A DNA stretch of 64,000 nucleotides from Globodera rostochiensis (Eukaryota > Nematoda > Chromadorea > Rhabditida > Heteroderidae). Under the pieces are notes generated by a model. The model ran no database searches. It worked only from the letters and a program-made list of their open reading frames with translations, and was not told the origin of the DNA. Below are positions 10,852 through 21,485 of this stretch, piece by piece. A program made the translations under genes and the position numbers. The DNA lies in NCBI GenBank assembly GCA_018350325.1, contig JAEVLN010000039.1, positions 186,001 to 250,000 of the forward strand, read 5' to 3'. How positions within the stretch are numbered: the first letter of the stretch is position 1; each line of letters begins with the position of its first letter.

Positions 10852-11199
10852 AAATTCATCCATCCCCCGCCCCTCCATGTCCGTTCATCCTGGAGGTCCA
10901 ACAACAACGACAACGACAACAATGATAAAGATCGTCAGCAGCAGCTGAACGTGTTCCCTGGTGATGAACCAGCCTGGTGGACATGGAATCTATCTATTTA
11001 CCTGTGCTCGGAACCCTGCTGGGGTAAATTCATCCATCCCCCGCCCCTCCATGTCCGTTCATCCTGGAGGTCCAACAACAACGACAACGACAACAATGAT
11101 AAAGATCGTCAGCAGCAGCTGAACGTGTTCCCTGGTGATGAACCAGCCTGGTGGACATGGAATCTATCTATTTACCTGTGCTCGGAACCCTGCTGGGGT
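10852..11199. repeat. 174-bp perfect tandem duplication
   Basis: Positions 10852-11025 are repeated at 11026-11199 with essentially no differences visible, so the duplication is recent. The unit starts AAATTCATCCATCCC and ends GAACCCTGCTGGGGT. As 174 is divisible by three, the 263-codon plus-strand frame stays open across both copies, but I see no recognisable domain. Confidence 0.9.
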
Positions 11200-11764
11200 T
11201 GGAGGACTGAAGCTGAAGAATGTATGTGTATGGCGTTTTGCTCTCATCCGGATTTGTCCAAATATTTTTCCCTCATTCCATCTTCCCCCACATTCCTCCC
11301 CCTCCCCCCACCACCGATTGATGAGGACCCGCAGAATGGTGATGATAAGGATCGCCGTCGGGCATGGAGGGACGACGGGTTCTTGCGCGCTGAAACTTCT
11401 GTTGTTGTGCTGATGATGATCCCTCCAATCCATGGACACGGTTGGGTTGTGTGGGGAAGCGCCCCACCTCCCGCACGTCCCCCGAGGCGATCAGTTCAGG
11501 ACAAAGAAAAAGCACCGAATTTGCACTCTTTCTGGCGCAGCAATGAGGCAGCAGGAAGTGGCCGCCGGAGGGCTGAGATTAATGGATGAATATGTCTTCG
11601 CATCCGGATTATTTCATCCATTTTCCCGCCTCGAAACTAATTAATTAAGAAAAGCGTGAAGTTCAAAAGGTTATAAAGTGCAAGTGTCTTTTTGCGGATA
11701 CAGACAAAAATAATATAATGAAAATAGATTTTGGGTTTTTTCAAACATTGAGCATTTAAATACT
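11200..11764. other. GC-rich region, no gene recognised
   Basis: Several open frames overlap on both strands, as expected from base composition, and none has a recognisable motif or clear splice context. From about 11650 the sequence becomes AT-rich and is the 3' flank of family copy D. Confidence 0.35.
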
Positions 11765-12768
11765 TTACGAATTCGAGCCCCCAATTTCCTGAACATTTGA
11801 GCCGGCATTCTCTTCCACAGAATCGACCGAATTTGGATAAAATTGCTGTCGTTTAAATTGCCTTTTCCATCTATTCAAAGTGCGACGCGTTCCAATTTTC
11901 AACATTTTGGCAATTTCCTCGTCTCTAATTTTAGAATTTTGGTCCTTAATTTCATAATAACGTTTCATCAATTCTTTTTGTTCGCTGTGGGAGTATATAT
12001 GTTGTGGTGCTGTAAAAGAATTTTTAATTAATATAAATAAATAAATAATTTGGTCTTGAAATACTCACCGGTTTGGCCAAATTCACTTTTCCATCTGTAA
12101 ATTGTTGCCAAACTGAGGCCCAATTCTTTTGCGGCAGTTTCATTTATTTGATTTTGATGAGAGTTTTTGATTCCGTCACGCTTTAACTCGGCTTTCATTT
12201 GATCAAATTTCTCTATCAGAATTTTTCGCTCATTTTTATTCTTCCCGTAGTTATGCATTTTTCGACTTAGGCCAAATTCTTTTTTCCATTTATATATTTT
12301 TGAGCGATTGACTTTTAAATGTTTAGCAATTTTTTCCTCAATTTGAACCCTTTCTTTTTTCGAATATTTTCCTTTTTGCTTAAATTCGTTTCTCATTTCG
12401 TGGAAGTTGTCGATAATTTCGCGTTTTTCATTTGAACTCATTTCTTCGCCATTTTTGGCATTTTTAGAGTGATCAGACGCTGTGGAAGGAGGATTCTGAT
12501 CAGTTGAATTGGGTTCAATTTGTCCAAGCTGATCAGTTGAATTGGATTCAATTTGTCCAATTTGGGTGTTCTGCCGGTCGATTTGGTGATGGACATTTTG
12601 TCCAAAGTTTTTTGGCGCCGGCATTTTCAAATCTTCGGCTTCATCTTTGTCCCACCAGCCTTCTCCGAACATTTCATCAAATGTTTTAAGTTCCAATTTT
12701 ACGGTTTCGGCTTTGTCCAGTGAATTAGTTGCAATTAATGCCACAAAAATTAAAATCAACTCATTCAT
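11765..12768 (-). CDS. Secreted-looking HTH-repeat protein, copy D (intact)
   Basis: Exons 12768-12069 and 12009-11765, joined GTGAGT...TTACAG, encode about 314 residues. The hydrophobic start is short (MNELILIFVALIATNSLDK). The motif here reads FDEMFGEGWWDK, with two 11-residue GQIE(P/S)NSTDQ repeats. The three HTH-like units have recognition regions HLKVNRSKIYKWK, ELGLSLATIYRWK and MLKIGTRRTLNRWK, the last with one extra residue. The final glutamate codon of other copies is a stop here, so the tail ends two or three residues early. Upstream sequence is near-identical to that of copy C, so the two are close duplicates. Confidence 0.8.
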
Positions 12769-12919
12769 CTTAGGATAATTGTTAGGATTTATAAAAATAG
12801 CTAAAATGGTGAAATTTTTTCTGAATTTAGGACATTTATATATAATTAATTCAGATATTGATATGGGGAAATTTGTCAATTATTTTTGTTAATGAATTTC
12901 TGTCAAAAAATTTTCTTAG

Positions 12920-13140
12920 ATTTTAAGAATAATATATTTACAAAATCTACATAAAATATTATTTAATTTTGAAGTGATTGGAAGTAATAATGACAGCCTA
13001 CAATTGAAATGTGAATTCATATAATCATATTTCTTTAATAATTATCTCACCCAAATCAATATTTTCTGACATCTCATAAATATTCTTCCTACAATAATCA
13101 TGATTCTATGAATGGCGATCGATTGTGAAAAGCTAAAAAA
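12920..13140 (-). promoter_or_regulatory. Conserved upstream block of family copy D
   Basis: Matches the block before copy C, including TGACAGCCTACAATTGAAATG and GGCGATCGATTGTGAAAAGC on the plus strand. The match ends near 13165, where unrelated repeat sequence begins, which sets the 5' limit of the C/D duplication unit. Confidence 0.45.
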
Positions 13141-13507
13141 CTATATTTTTAAAAATAATTTAAACCTTACTAGCGTGTAATTCCGGATCCTGAACATTTT
13201 TTTGAGAGTCAGAATTCTGGATGCCGATTTCCGGACATTTTGGATCCGGAATGCCAGATTGGGAGAGGGGGATGGCAATTCTTGAATTAAACAACGTACT
13301 AAAAAACATTGGTGTTAATCCAAATTATAATCGAGATTAAGAATTTGCCAATAATTTTTTTCTGAGATAATGGCTAGATCGTGATTATATGAGCAAGTCA
13401 AATGTAAATGCCCTGGGGGGGGGAAGATGACGAAATTAATTTTGTTGCCCGAGGGGAACAGGCGGCAACCCGCCGTTAACTTATAATCCGGATACTTAAA
13501 ATTAGGG

Positions 13508-14373
13508 TAGTGCACGGTCGGTTAACCGAACCGAAACCGAAAACCGGCTTTTTTGGCCCACCGAAACCGAAAACCGGGGGTCGTAAAACCGGCCTAACCG
13601 AAAACCGGGGGTACCGGTTTTCCGGTTTCGGTTGTAAAAATGAAAAAAACACACCTCTAATGATGGCCTTTTGTGGGAGTCTGTTGAGGAAAGATGTGGT
13701 GTAGTGGTGAGTGGTGTCATTTTAACTGGTGGTGGGATGGGGTTCAAATCTCGGCTGAGTTGAATTTTTTTTCCAACATTTTTTGAACTATACGGTGTGT
13801 GAACAATTACAAAAGTTTTTCAAATTCCCAATTTTTTTTTAATTAGATAAAATTCACAAATTGATTGGACGAATTCAGTGAAATTCAAAAAAAAGAAAAA
13901 CATTGTTCAAAGTTGAGTGACCTCGACTGCCGATGGGGATTTTAAAAATTATGAGATCGGAGCCCTGAATAATTAAAATTAAAAATTTTCTTTGTATGGT
14001 TATTATTGGAATAATTTTCTTAACAAATTCGTTAAATCTCAAAAAAAAAATAGGCCAATTTTGTTAAGAAACTTTCGATTTCCCACTTTTTTGGGGTCGG
14101 AATCCTGATTTCCGAAATTTTTTGAGGTCGTCGGCTCCCATCCCTGCTAAGCCCCGCCGGGAAAATGTTAGATTTTAACGATATTTGTTAGGAAAATTGG
14201 TCCAAAATTTACGCATTTGGAAATCAAAAGGGCCCCCCCTATGGTTTGACAAAAAACCGGTTTCGGTTTTCGGTTAACCGGGTGTCGGCCAAAAACCGAA
14301 ACCGAAAACCGGGGGTCGCAAAACCGGCCTAACCGAAAACCGGTACCCCCGGTTTAAAACCGACCGTGCACTA
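13508..14373. mobile_element. Inverted-repeat element with CCGGTTTT-rich ends
   Basis: The left end TAGTGCACGGTCGGTTAACC is mirrored by CCGACCGTGCACTA at the right end. Both termini continue into long runs of CCGAAAACCGG words. I see no transposase and no convincing target duplication. The TAGTG... end resembles the hAT-like element at 31106-31840, with which it also shares an internal tRNA-like module. Confidence 0.65.
13690..13765 (+). other. tRNA-like module inside the inverted-repeat element
   Basis: An A-box-like TGGTGTAGTGG and a B-box-like GGTTCAAATCTC lie about 45 bases apart. The stems do not pair well, so a working tRNA is unlikely. Confidence 0.4.
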
Positions 14374-14719
14374 CTCTACTTAAAATGTGAGACCAATCGG
14401 CGATGATATTGGCCGGTCATTTGCCAGAGATCATTTTTGAATGGGGTAAGTTGAAAAAACCTAATTACTACGATTTTTTTTTTCATTTTTTTCGTATTTT
14501 CCATTTTATTATTTAAATAAAATTTGCTGAAAACGGAGGTTGTTTTTTGCAAGAAAATGGCCACCAAGTTAACTTTTTTGGAGGAAGTGCAAGCATTTGT
14601 GCTGTCGAAAACCATCAAAAAAAGTGCCGTGCCCATTGATTTTGATCACGCAAAATTTAGTTACCGTTTATGCGAACAACGCGCACTTTTCACACAGTAA
14701 ACATAGGTAGGCAAAATGT

Positions 14720-14793
14720 TAACCCCGGGTGGAATTCGAACCCACAACCTTAGTACAATCCGTGGGCAGCTTCTCCACTGAGCTATCGGGGAG
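14720..14793 (-). pseudogene. tRNA-like sequence or tRNA pseudogene
   Basis: On the minus strand TCCCCGATAGCTCAGTGGAG resembles a tRNA 5' end and D-arm. GTGGGTTCGAATTCCAC folds as a perfect T-arm with one G-U pair, and the 3' CGGGG pairs with the 5' CCCCG. The anticodon stem does not pair well (loop centred on GTA), so it is probably a tRNA pseudogene or a diverged tRNA. Confidence 0.5.
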
Positions 14794-14922
14794 TTAAAAA
14801 GCCTTTATCGATTCCATCACCTTTGCTAAGAAATTTAAGCAAAAATGTAGAAAGTGATGAGTTTTCGAATTTTCTATTGACGAATCGTTTTATTCAAATT
14901 TTGCAAACATTAGACTATTCAT

Positions 14923-16029
14923 TCAAATACTTCCCGCCAAATTCGACTTCTCAATCTCCTGAACATTTGCCGCGGCATTCTCTTCAACAGAATACCTATC
15001 AACAGAATTTTGATCCAATTGCTCCCGTTTAAATTGTCTCTTCCACCTAACCAAAGTGGCTCTTCCAATTTTGAACATTTTGGCAATGTCCTCGTCTCTA
15101 ATTTTAGGATTTTTATCTTTAATTTCATAATAACCTTTCATTAATTCCTTTTGTTCGCTTTGGGCGTATTTTTGGTTTGGTTCTGTAAAATAATTAAAAT
15201 AATTAAATTTGGTCTCGAAATACTCACCGGTTTGGCCAAGTTCACTTTTCCAATTGTAAATTGTTCTAAAACTGAGGCCCAACTCTTTCGCGACAGTTTT
15301 ATCTAATTCATTTTTATATGAATTTTTGAATCCGTTCCGCATTAATTCGGCTTTCATTTGATCAAATTTCTCTATTAAATTAATTCGCTCATTTTTTGTC
15401 TTTTTTTGACTTAGGCCAAATTCATTTTTCCATTTATATATTTTTGAGCGATTTACTTTTAAATGTTTAGCAATTATTTCCTCAATTTTAGTTCTTTCTT
15501 TCCAAGGAAATTTTCCCTTTTGCTTAAATTCGTCTTTCATTTTGTGGAATTTGTCAATAATTTTACGTTTTTCATTTGAAGTCATTTCTTCATCTTTGGC
15601 ATTTTCAAAGTGATCAGACTCTGTGAGAGGAGGATTCTGATCAGTTGAATTTGGCACAATTTCTCCAAGCTGATCAGGTGAATTGGGTTGAATTTGTCCA
15701 AGCTGATCAGTTGAATTGGGTTGAATTTGTTCAAGCTGATCAGTTGAATTGGGTTCAATTTGTCCAAGCTGATCAGCTGAATTGGGTTCAATTTGTCCAA
15801 GCGGGGTGTTCTGTCGGTTTATTTGGCAATGGACATTTTGTCCAAAGTTTGTTGGCGCCAACATTTTAAAATCTTCGGCTTTATTTTTGTCTAACCATTC
15901 ATCAACAAATAATTCGTCAAATGTTTGGAGTGGCAATTCTTCCAATTCGTTCATTTGTACGGCTTCGGCTTTGTCCCGTGAATTTATTACGAAGAATGCC
16001 ACCAAAATTAAAATCCAAAACTTTTCCAT
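14923..16029 (-). CDS. Secreted-looking HTH-repeat protein, copy E (intact)
   Basis: Exons 16029-15228 and 15182-14923 give about 353 residues. The 45-base intron (GTGAGT...TTACAG) is a multiple of three with no stop, so an unspliced message would still read through as 368 residues. The hydrophobic start is MEKFWILILVAFFVINSRDK. The acidic motif has the variant form FDELFVDEWLDKN. Five GQI(E/Q)PNSxDQ-type repeats follow, the largest number in the window. The three HTH-like units have recognition regions HLKVNRSKIYKWK, ELGLSFRTIYNWK and MFKIGRATLVRWK. The repeat array lies in a predicted disordered linker between motif and HTH units. Confidence 0.82.
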   Translation of the reverse strand: MEKFWILILVAFFVINSRDKAEAVQMNELEELPLQTFDELFVDEWLDKNKAEDFKMLAPTNFGQNVHCQINRQNTPLGQIEPNSADQLGQIEPNSTDQLEQIQPNSTDQLGQIQPNSPDQLGEIVPNSTDQNPPLTESDHFENAKDEEMTSNEKRKIIDKFHKMKDEFKQKGKFPWKERTKIEEIIAKHLKVNRSKIYKWKNEFGLSQKKTKNERINLIEKFDQMKAELMRNGFKNSYKNELDKTVAKELGLSFRTIYNWKSELGQTGEYFETKFNYFNYFTEPNQKYAQSEQKELMKGYYEIKDKNPKIRDEDIAKMFKIGRATLVRWKRQFKREQLDQNSVDRYSVEENAAANVQEIEKSNLAGSI

Positions 16030-17719
16030 TTTATTTGGGCAAAAAACAACCTCTGAATTTACAATTTAATTTTATAATTTAAATGCAAAATTCGATTGCA
16101 AAAATTTGTCAATTATTTTTGAGTTAAAGAATTTCTCTCTTAAAGAATAATAAATATTCACAAAATGAAATAAAACAAAAAATGGTGAATTTTTTAGCCC
16201 AAATAAATTGGAGTCACTCAGAGAATCAATAAGTCTCATCATTTTGCAAATTTCTGCCAACCCTAAAATTATTATTTATCAAAATTGGAGGAAATGGTGA
16301 CCATTTCCGGTCTCCGGTTGATCAGAATTTGCCAGGGCTTCCCCCCCCCCTTTTCTATGTTTTTGTCAACTTTAAGGGCCTATAACTTCAAATTATTACC
16401 GAAAGAATGGCAAAACAACTGGCCAGTACGAGAATGGATGGGGAATGCAAAAGGGGAAAAAATTGCAAAAGATTTAAATGGGAAAATGCCAAACAAAAGG
16501 GAGAAAATGGCAAGGATAAAAATATTTGATGAAGCAATTGAACCCTTCATTACTAGGGCTGGGATTTATATGCATTTGCATATTTTGGAGTTAAAATTAT
16601 GCAGAAAGGCTTGAACTTTCTTAATTAGACGTTAAAAGAAGAAAAATAAATTAAGTAAATTAATCAAATTAGTGTACTAAAAAGTGTCATTTTTTGGTGC
16701 ATATTTCAGGCATATTTTGGCATTTTTTTGAGATATTTTGGTGCATATCTTAGCCTTTTTTGGAGCATATATATGCGCATATTTGGCCATTTTTAGAGCA
16801 AATAACTATTCATAACATATCGTACTTTCTAGCGGTTGGTGCGCTTTTTTGAAGCTTTTAAGAATGAGAGGGGACCGGCGGCCGATGCGCCGCTTTGGGA
16901 AAAAAAAAGAAAGTTTTAGTGAATTCGCTTAGGAAAATGTGCCTAAAATTTGCACCAAAAAAATCACCATTTAGAAGGTTTTCTGAGTGATGTTGTTGTT
17001 GTTCGACTAAGAATCAATAAAAAAGAGTAATTGTTAAATTAAAAGAATAAAATGGATTTTCAATCGGGGAGTAGACACTTCGATAAAATGGACAGATGTT
17101 AACCACTGAGCAATACTTGCATTGAATTAATTAAAATTAAAAATCATTTAAAAGCAACCAAAAAAAGTCTAATAACTAAGGGTGCTTAAACCGTCGGGTT
17201 GGGTACCCGATTTTCGGTTAAACAGGATTTTAAAGACCCCAATTTTGGTAACTGAAATTTGCCAAAATAAGCGGTTTTCGTAACCGTTTAGCCGGTACTG
17301 CCCAACCCTAGTGCTATAATTCGAAAATAATTATTTGCACTTCCAAAACTTAAAAAATTAATACAGTTCAACAAAGAATTATAAGACAACTCCTAGCAGT
17401 ACAGCGGGATAGGATGTTTTAGTGTATTATTTTAATTTTGGATTGATTATAATTTTTTGTTCTGATTTCAGATTTACCAGAATTCCTGGTCGTTTGGGCA
17501 AGCGCTGTTTCCTAATTTTTTAAAAGGCGATACCAGACAGAGCACATCCTTGGTCAGATTGCCGATGTCTTAATTTTTATTCGGGTGGTTTTTGGGGAGG
17601 AATTTGGGCGGGATTGTTGTGGGATTCATCGTCAAAAACCGCTAATCATGACAAAAGGCTGATGAAAATTTATAAAGAAATCGTAAATAGTATTTGTGGT
17701 TTTTCCAAAGATTGGCCAT
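16030..17719. other. Intergenic, repeats only
   Basis: Near 16260-16320 there is a block ending GGAAATGGTGACCATTTCCG that copies F and G also carry upstream. ATATTTTGGCATTTTT words at 16680-16790 are relatives of the 6.1 kb minisatellite. At 17180-17315 a short element-like stretch has AACCG runs on both sides. The 109-codon frame at 16285-16614 has no recognisable motif. Confidence 0.4.
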
Positions 17720-18705
17720 TCAAATACTTTCCGAATTCGAGCCCCCAATTTCCTGAACATTTGAGCCGGCATTCTCTTCCACAGAATCGACCGAATTTGG
17801 ATAAAATTGTTGTCGATCAAATTGTTTCTTCCAATTACACAAAGTGCGTGTTCCAATTTTGAACTTTTTTGCAATGTCCTTGTCACTAATTTTAGAATTT
17901 TTGTCCTTAATTTGATAATAACGTTTCATTAATTCTTTTTGTTTGCTGTGGGGGTATTTATTTGGTTCTGTAAAAAGAAGTTTAATTAATATAAATAAAT
18001 AAATAAATTGGGCTTAAAATACTCACTGGCTTGGCCAAGTTTACGTTTCCACTTGTAAATTGTTTTAAAATTGAGGCCCAACTCTTTTGCGACAGTTTCA
18101 TCAATTTCGTGCTTATAAGAGTTTTTGAATCCGTCCCGCTTTAACTCGGCTTTTCTCTGATCAAATTTCTCCACCAAATGTTTACGTTCTTCTTTTTCAT
18201 AGGACACTTTTCGATTTAGGCCTAATTCTTTTTTCCATTTATATATTTTTTTGCGACTGACTTTTAAATGTTTAACAATTTCCTCCTCAATTTCATTCCA
18301 TTTTTTTGTTGAATATTTTCCTTTTTGTTTAAATTCGTCTTTAATTGCGTGAAACTCGTCGATAATTTTACGTTTTTCGTTTAAAGTAATTTTTTCACCA
18401 TTTTTGGCATTTTCAGAGTGATCAGACGCTGTGAGAAGAGGATTCTGATCAGTTGAATTGGGTTCAATTTGTCCAATTTGGGTGTTCTGCCGGTCGATTT
18501 GGTGACGGACATTTTGTCCAAAGTTTGTTGGCGCCGGCCCTTTAAAATCTTCGGCGGCTTCACCTTTGTCCCACCAGCCGTCTCCGAATATTTCATCAAA
18601 TGTCTTGAGAGGCGTTTCCTCCAATTTTACGTTTACGGATTCGGCATTTTCCATTGAATTTGTTGCAAAGAATGCCACCAAAATTAAAATCCAAAATTCT
18701 TCCAT
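17720..18705 (-). CDS. Secreted-looking HTH-repeat protein, copy F (intact)
   Basis: Exons 18705-18027 and 17967-17720, with a GTGAGT donor and TTACAG acceptor, encode about 308 residues. It starts MEEFWILILVAFFATNSMEN, has the FDEIFGDGWWDKG motif, and a single GQIEPNSTDQ repeat. HTH recognition regions are HLKVSRKKIYKWK, ELGLNFKTIYKWK and KFKIGTRTLCNWK. Basic clusters follow the linker (KEERKHLVEKFDQRK). Copies F, H and J share the VKLEET(P/A)LKTFDE variant of the segment before the acidic motif. Confidence 0.8.
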
Positions 18706-18879
18706 TTTATTTTGGTAAAAAAACAACCTCTGAATTTAAAATGGAAAATTCAATTGCAAAAATTTGTAATTTCACGTAAAAATATTCTTAAAATTTTAAA
18801 GAATAATAAATTTTCACAAATAAAAATAAAATAACTAAAATGGTGAATTTTTTAGCCCAAATAAATTGGAATCATTCAG

Positions 18880-18965
18880 AAAATCAATAAAGCCCAACCA
18901 AATTTCTGCCAAGCTTAAAATTATTAATCACAATTGGAGGAAATGGCGACAATTTCCGCTCGTTT
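18880..18965 (-). promoter_or_regulatory. Second class of family upstream block
   Basis: An AATTGGAGGAAATGGCGACAA word followed by a TTTCCG word lies about 250 bases before the start of copy F. Close versions lie before copy E (about 16285-16320) and copy G (about 21450-21490). Copies C, D, K, L and M have the other (ATCGAT-containing) block, so at least two upstream types exist in the family. Confidence 0.4.
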
Positions 18966-20236
18966 CTATTAAAGACCGGATGACCATAATTTACCAGGGA
19001 TAACCCTTTTAATTCCAAACAATTTGTTTTATTATTTGAGAAAAGCTAAATCGGTAGCTTTCGCTTGATCAATGATCAACAAACAAAAAGCTTCTGAATT
19101 ATATCGATTTTGACTTTTCTTGAGAACAAGAAGCATTTCAGTGACTTTTTGGGGGTTTATTTTAACTGAATTTGGTTGTCTCCATTAAATCTCGACCACC
19201 AAAATATTTCCTCCCGATAAGAAATAATTATTAATGCCATTTTCCGTAAATAACTCGCTCTCCTTTTCGGCACTCCGGCTTCACATGCTTATCTCGAAAG
19301 AAAATGACCATCGACTCGCCTCTCCCATTTCTGTCTCCTATTTAAAGGCCCCTGGCTTCACCATTCAGATCACTTCCTATTTCCCTTTCTTACCTACCTT
19401 CACCCATCATTATTTACACCAAATAAACGCTTTTTTTATTCAAGAATCAGAGAAACCATTGGTCTGGGGATAAACCGGAGGCATTGGGAGAAGTAAACAC
19501 TAACCCTTTCCCAATCCTGTGCACGGACAGTGCAATTAGCTTGACAAGTAATTGATTGAAAATCTTTTATTTTAAAAATTGTTATGAATTTTTGTGAAAA
19601 AATTAAATTTTTGACGAAATTAACACTAACTTTAATTTTCCCCCTCATTAACGGAACATTTTTAATGATTTCAAATATTTTTTTAAAATTAAAATGCGCA
19701 CAAAAAAAAGGCAGTCGGATTCCTCCACGCTAATGTAAAACAATTTTTTTTCCGAAATTACGAAGAAAAAATTGCGGAAATTTTGGTGAAATTTCGTACA
19801 AAAATCCCAAAATTCTCCCGGCAGCGCTTATCTGCACCGCGGGCCGCACTAAAAGCCTAAAGTCGACTAATTTCTGCTGTTTTGGGCCATTTTTCTTAAT
19901 AAAATTGACTCAAAAATTCAAAAATTTAATCGGCGGCGCCCATTGGCACCGCCGACCTCCCACCCTTCCTAAAAGCTTAAAATGGCTTATGAAGGACGCT
20001 GAAACAAAAAATGTATCCTTCAAGAAGTAAAAATTCTAACATATTCATTAAATTAACTGAGCTTCATCATTATGTACAAAATATTGAAAAATTCAAAAGT
20101 GAAAACAATTTAAGAAAAGATTTATTGGAAAGCTTATAAAAATAAAAATGATTCTGTTGCGGGCGGATCAGCCGAAGGAATAGAAAGAAACGTGAACAAA
20201 TTTGGGGTTTTTTAAACATTGGCAATTCATTCAAAT
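18966..20236. other. Intergenic, GC-rich palindrome, no gene seen
   Basis: Positions 19320-19440 look promoter-like (TATTTAAAGGCCCC, then pyrimidine-rich sequence), but no credible exon follows. A GC-rich near-palindrome (CGGCGGCGCCCATTGGCACC and following bases) is at 19931-19954. The remainder is AT-rich. Confidence 0.4.
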
Positions 20237-21224
20237 ATTCCCCGAATTTGAGTTATCAATTTTCTGAATATTTGAGCCGGCATTTTGAACCACAAAATGC
20301 CCATCAACAGAATTTGGATTAAATTTCTGTCGTTTACATTGTCTCTTCCAATTAATCAAAGTGCGTGATCCAATTTTCAACATTTTTGCAATGTCCTTAT
20401 CATTAATTTAGAATTTTGGTTCTTAATTTCATAATAAAGTTTCATCAATTCCTTTTGTTCGCTTTCGGAGTATATATGTTGTGGTGCTGAAATAATTTTA
20501 ATTATAATAAATAAATAATAAAATCAAAATATTCACTGCTTTGGCCATGTTTTCGTTTCCATTTGTAAATTGTTCTATCATTTAGCCCCAACTTTTTCGC
20601 CACAGTTTTATCTAATTCATTTTTATATGAACTTTTAAATCCGTCCCGCTTTATCTCGGCTTTCATCTGATCAAATTTCTCTACTAAATGTTTACGTTCT
20701 TTTTTATTGAACACTTTTTGACTAAGGCCAATTTCTTTTTTCCAATTGTATATTTTTTGGCGACTGACGTTGAAATTTTTAGCAATTTTCTGCTCAATTT
20801 GAAACCATTCTTTTCTCGAATATTTTCCTTTTTGCTTAAATTCTTCTCTCATCCCGTGGAATTTGGCAACAATTTTACGTTTTCGCTCATCTTCAGCAAT
20901 ATTTTCATTTGAAGACATTTCGGGCTGTTCTCCATCATTTTTGGCATTATCAGAGTGATCAGACTCTGTGAGAAGAGTATTCTGATCAGTTGAATTGGGT
21001 TCAATTTGTCCAATTTGGGTGTTCTGTCGGTCGATTTGGTGATGGACATTTTGTCCAAAGATTGTTGGCTCCGGCGTTTTCAAATCTTCAGCTTCACCTT
21101 TCTCCCACCAGCCTTCTCCGAATATTTCATCAAAGGTTTTGAGCTCCAATTTTACGGATTCGGCTTTGTCCAGTGAATTTGTTGCAAATAAAGAGATCAA
21201 AATTAAAATCCAAAACTCATTCAT
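20237..21224 (-). pseudogene. HTH-repeat family copy G, frameshifted second exon
   Basis: Exon 1 (21224-20537) is open and complete: MNEFWILILISLFATNSLDK, FDEIFGEGWWEKGEAEDL, one GQIEPNSTDQ repeat, and two HTH-like units (NFNVSRQKIYNWK, KLGLNDRTIYKWK). The donor is GTGAAT and the acceptor TTTCAG. Exon 2 from 20486 begins normally. It loses one base near 20410, at the position of the conserved KNSKI segment, so the third HTH unit is out of frame. A protein with two HTH units and an altered tail could still be made. Confidence 0.65.
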
Positions 21225-21485
21225 CTTACAATTAGGTTAATTGTTGTATTTTTATGAAAATTTGTAAATGAAATAAAATAACTAAAATGGTGAATTTTAG
21301 CCCATATAAAAGCAAATAATAAATCATATTCGTCAATAAATATCTCACACGAATTAATAATATTCATGACATTTCGTTAATACGTCCGCCTCTCAGAAAA
21401 TCAATAATGTTAGCGATTATTTTCCAAAATTCTGCCAACCTTATATTGATTACAATTGGAGGATGTGGTGACAATTTCCAGTCAC

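Noticed and set aside
17181..17315. A further short inverted-repeat element with AACCG-rich ends
   Set aside because: The two ends are not convincing inverted repeats and no target duplication is visible.
19320..19480. A small gene behind a TATTTAAAGGCCCC promoter-like sequence
   Set aside because: The downstream 79-codon frame has no recognisable features and no supporting splice sites.
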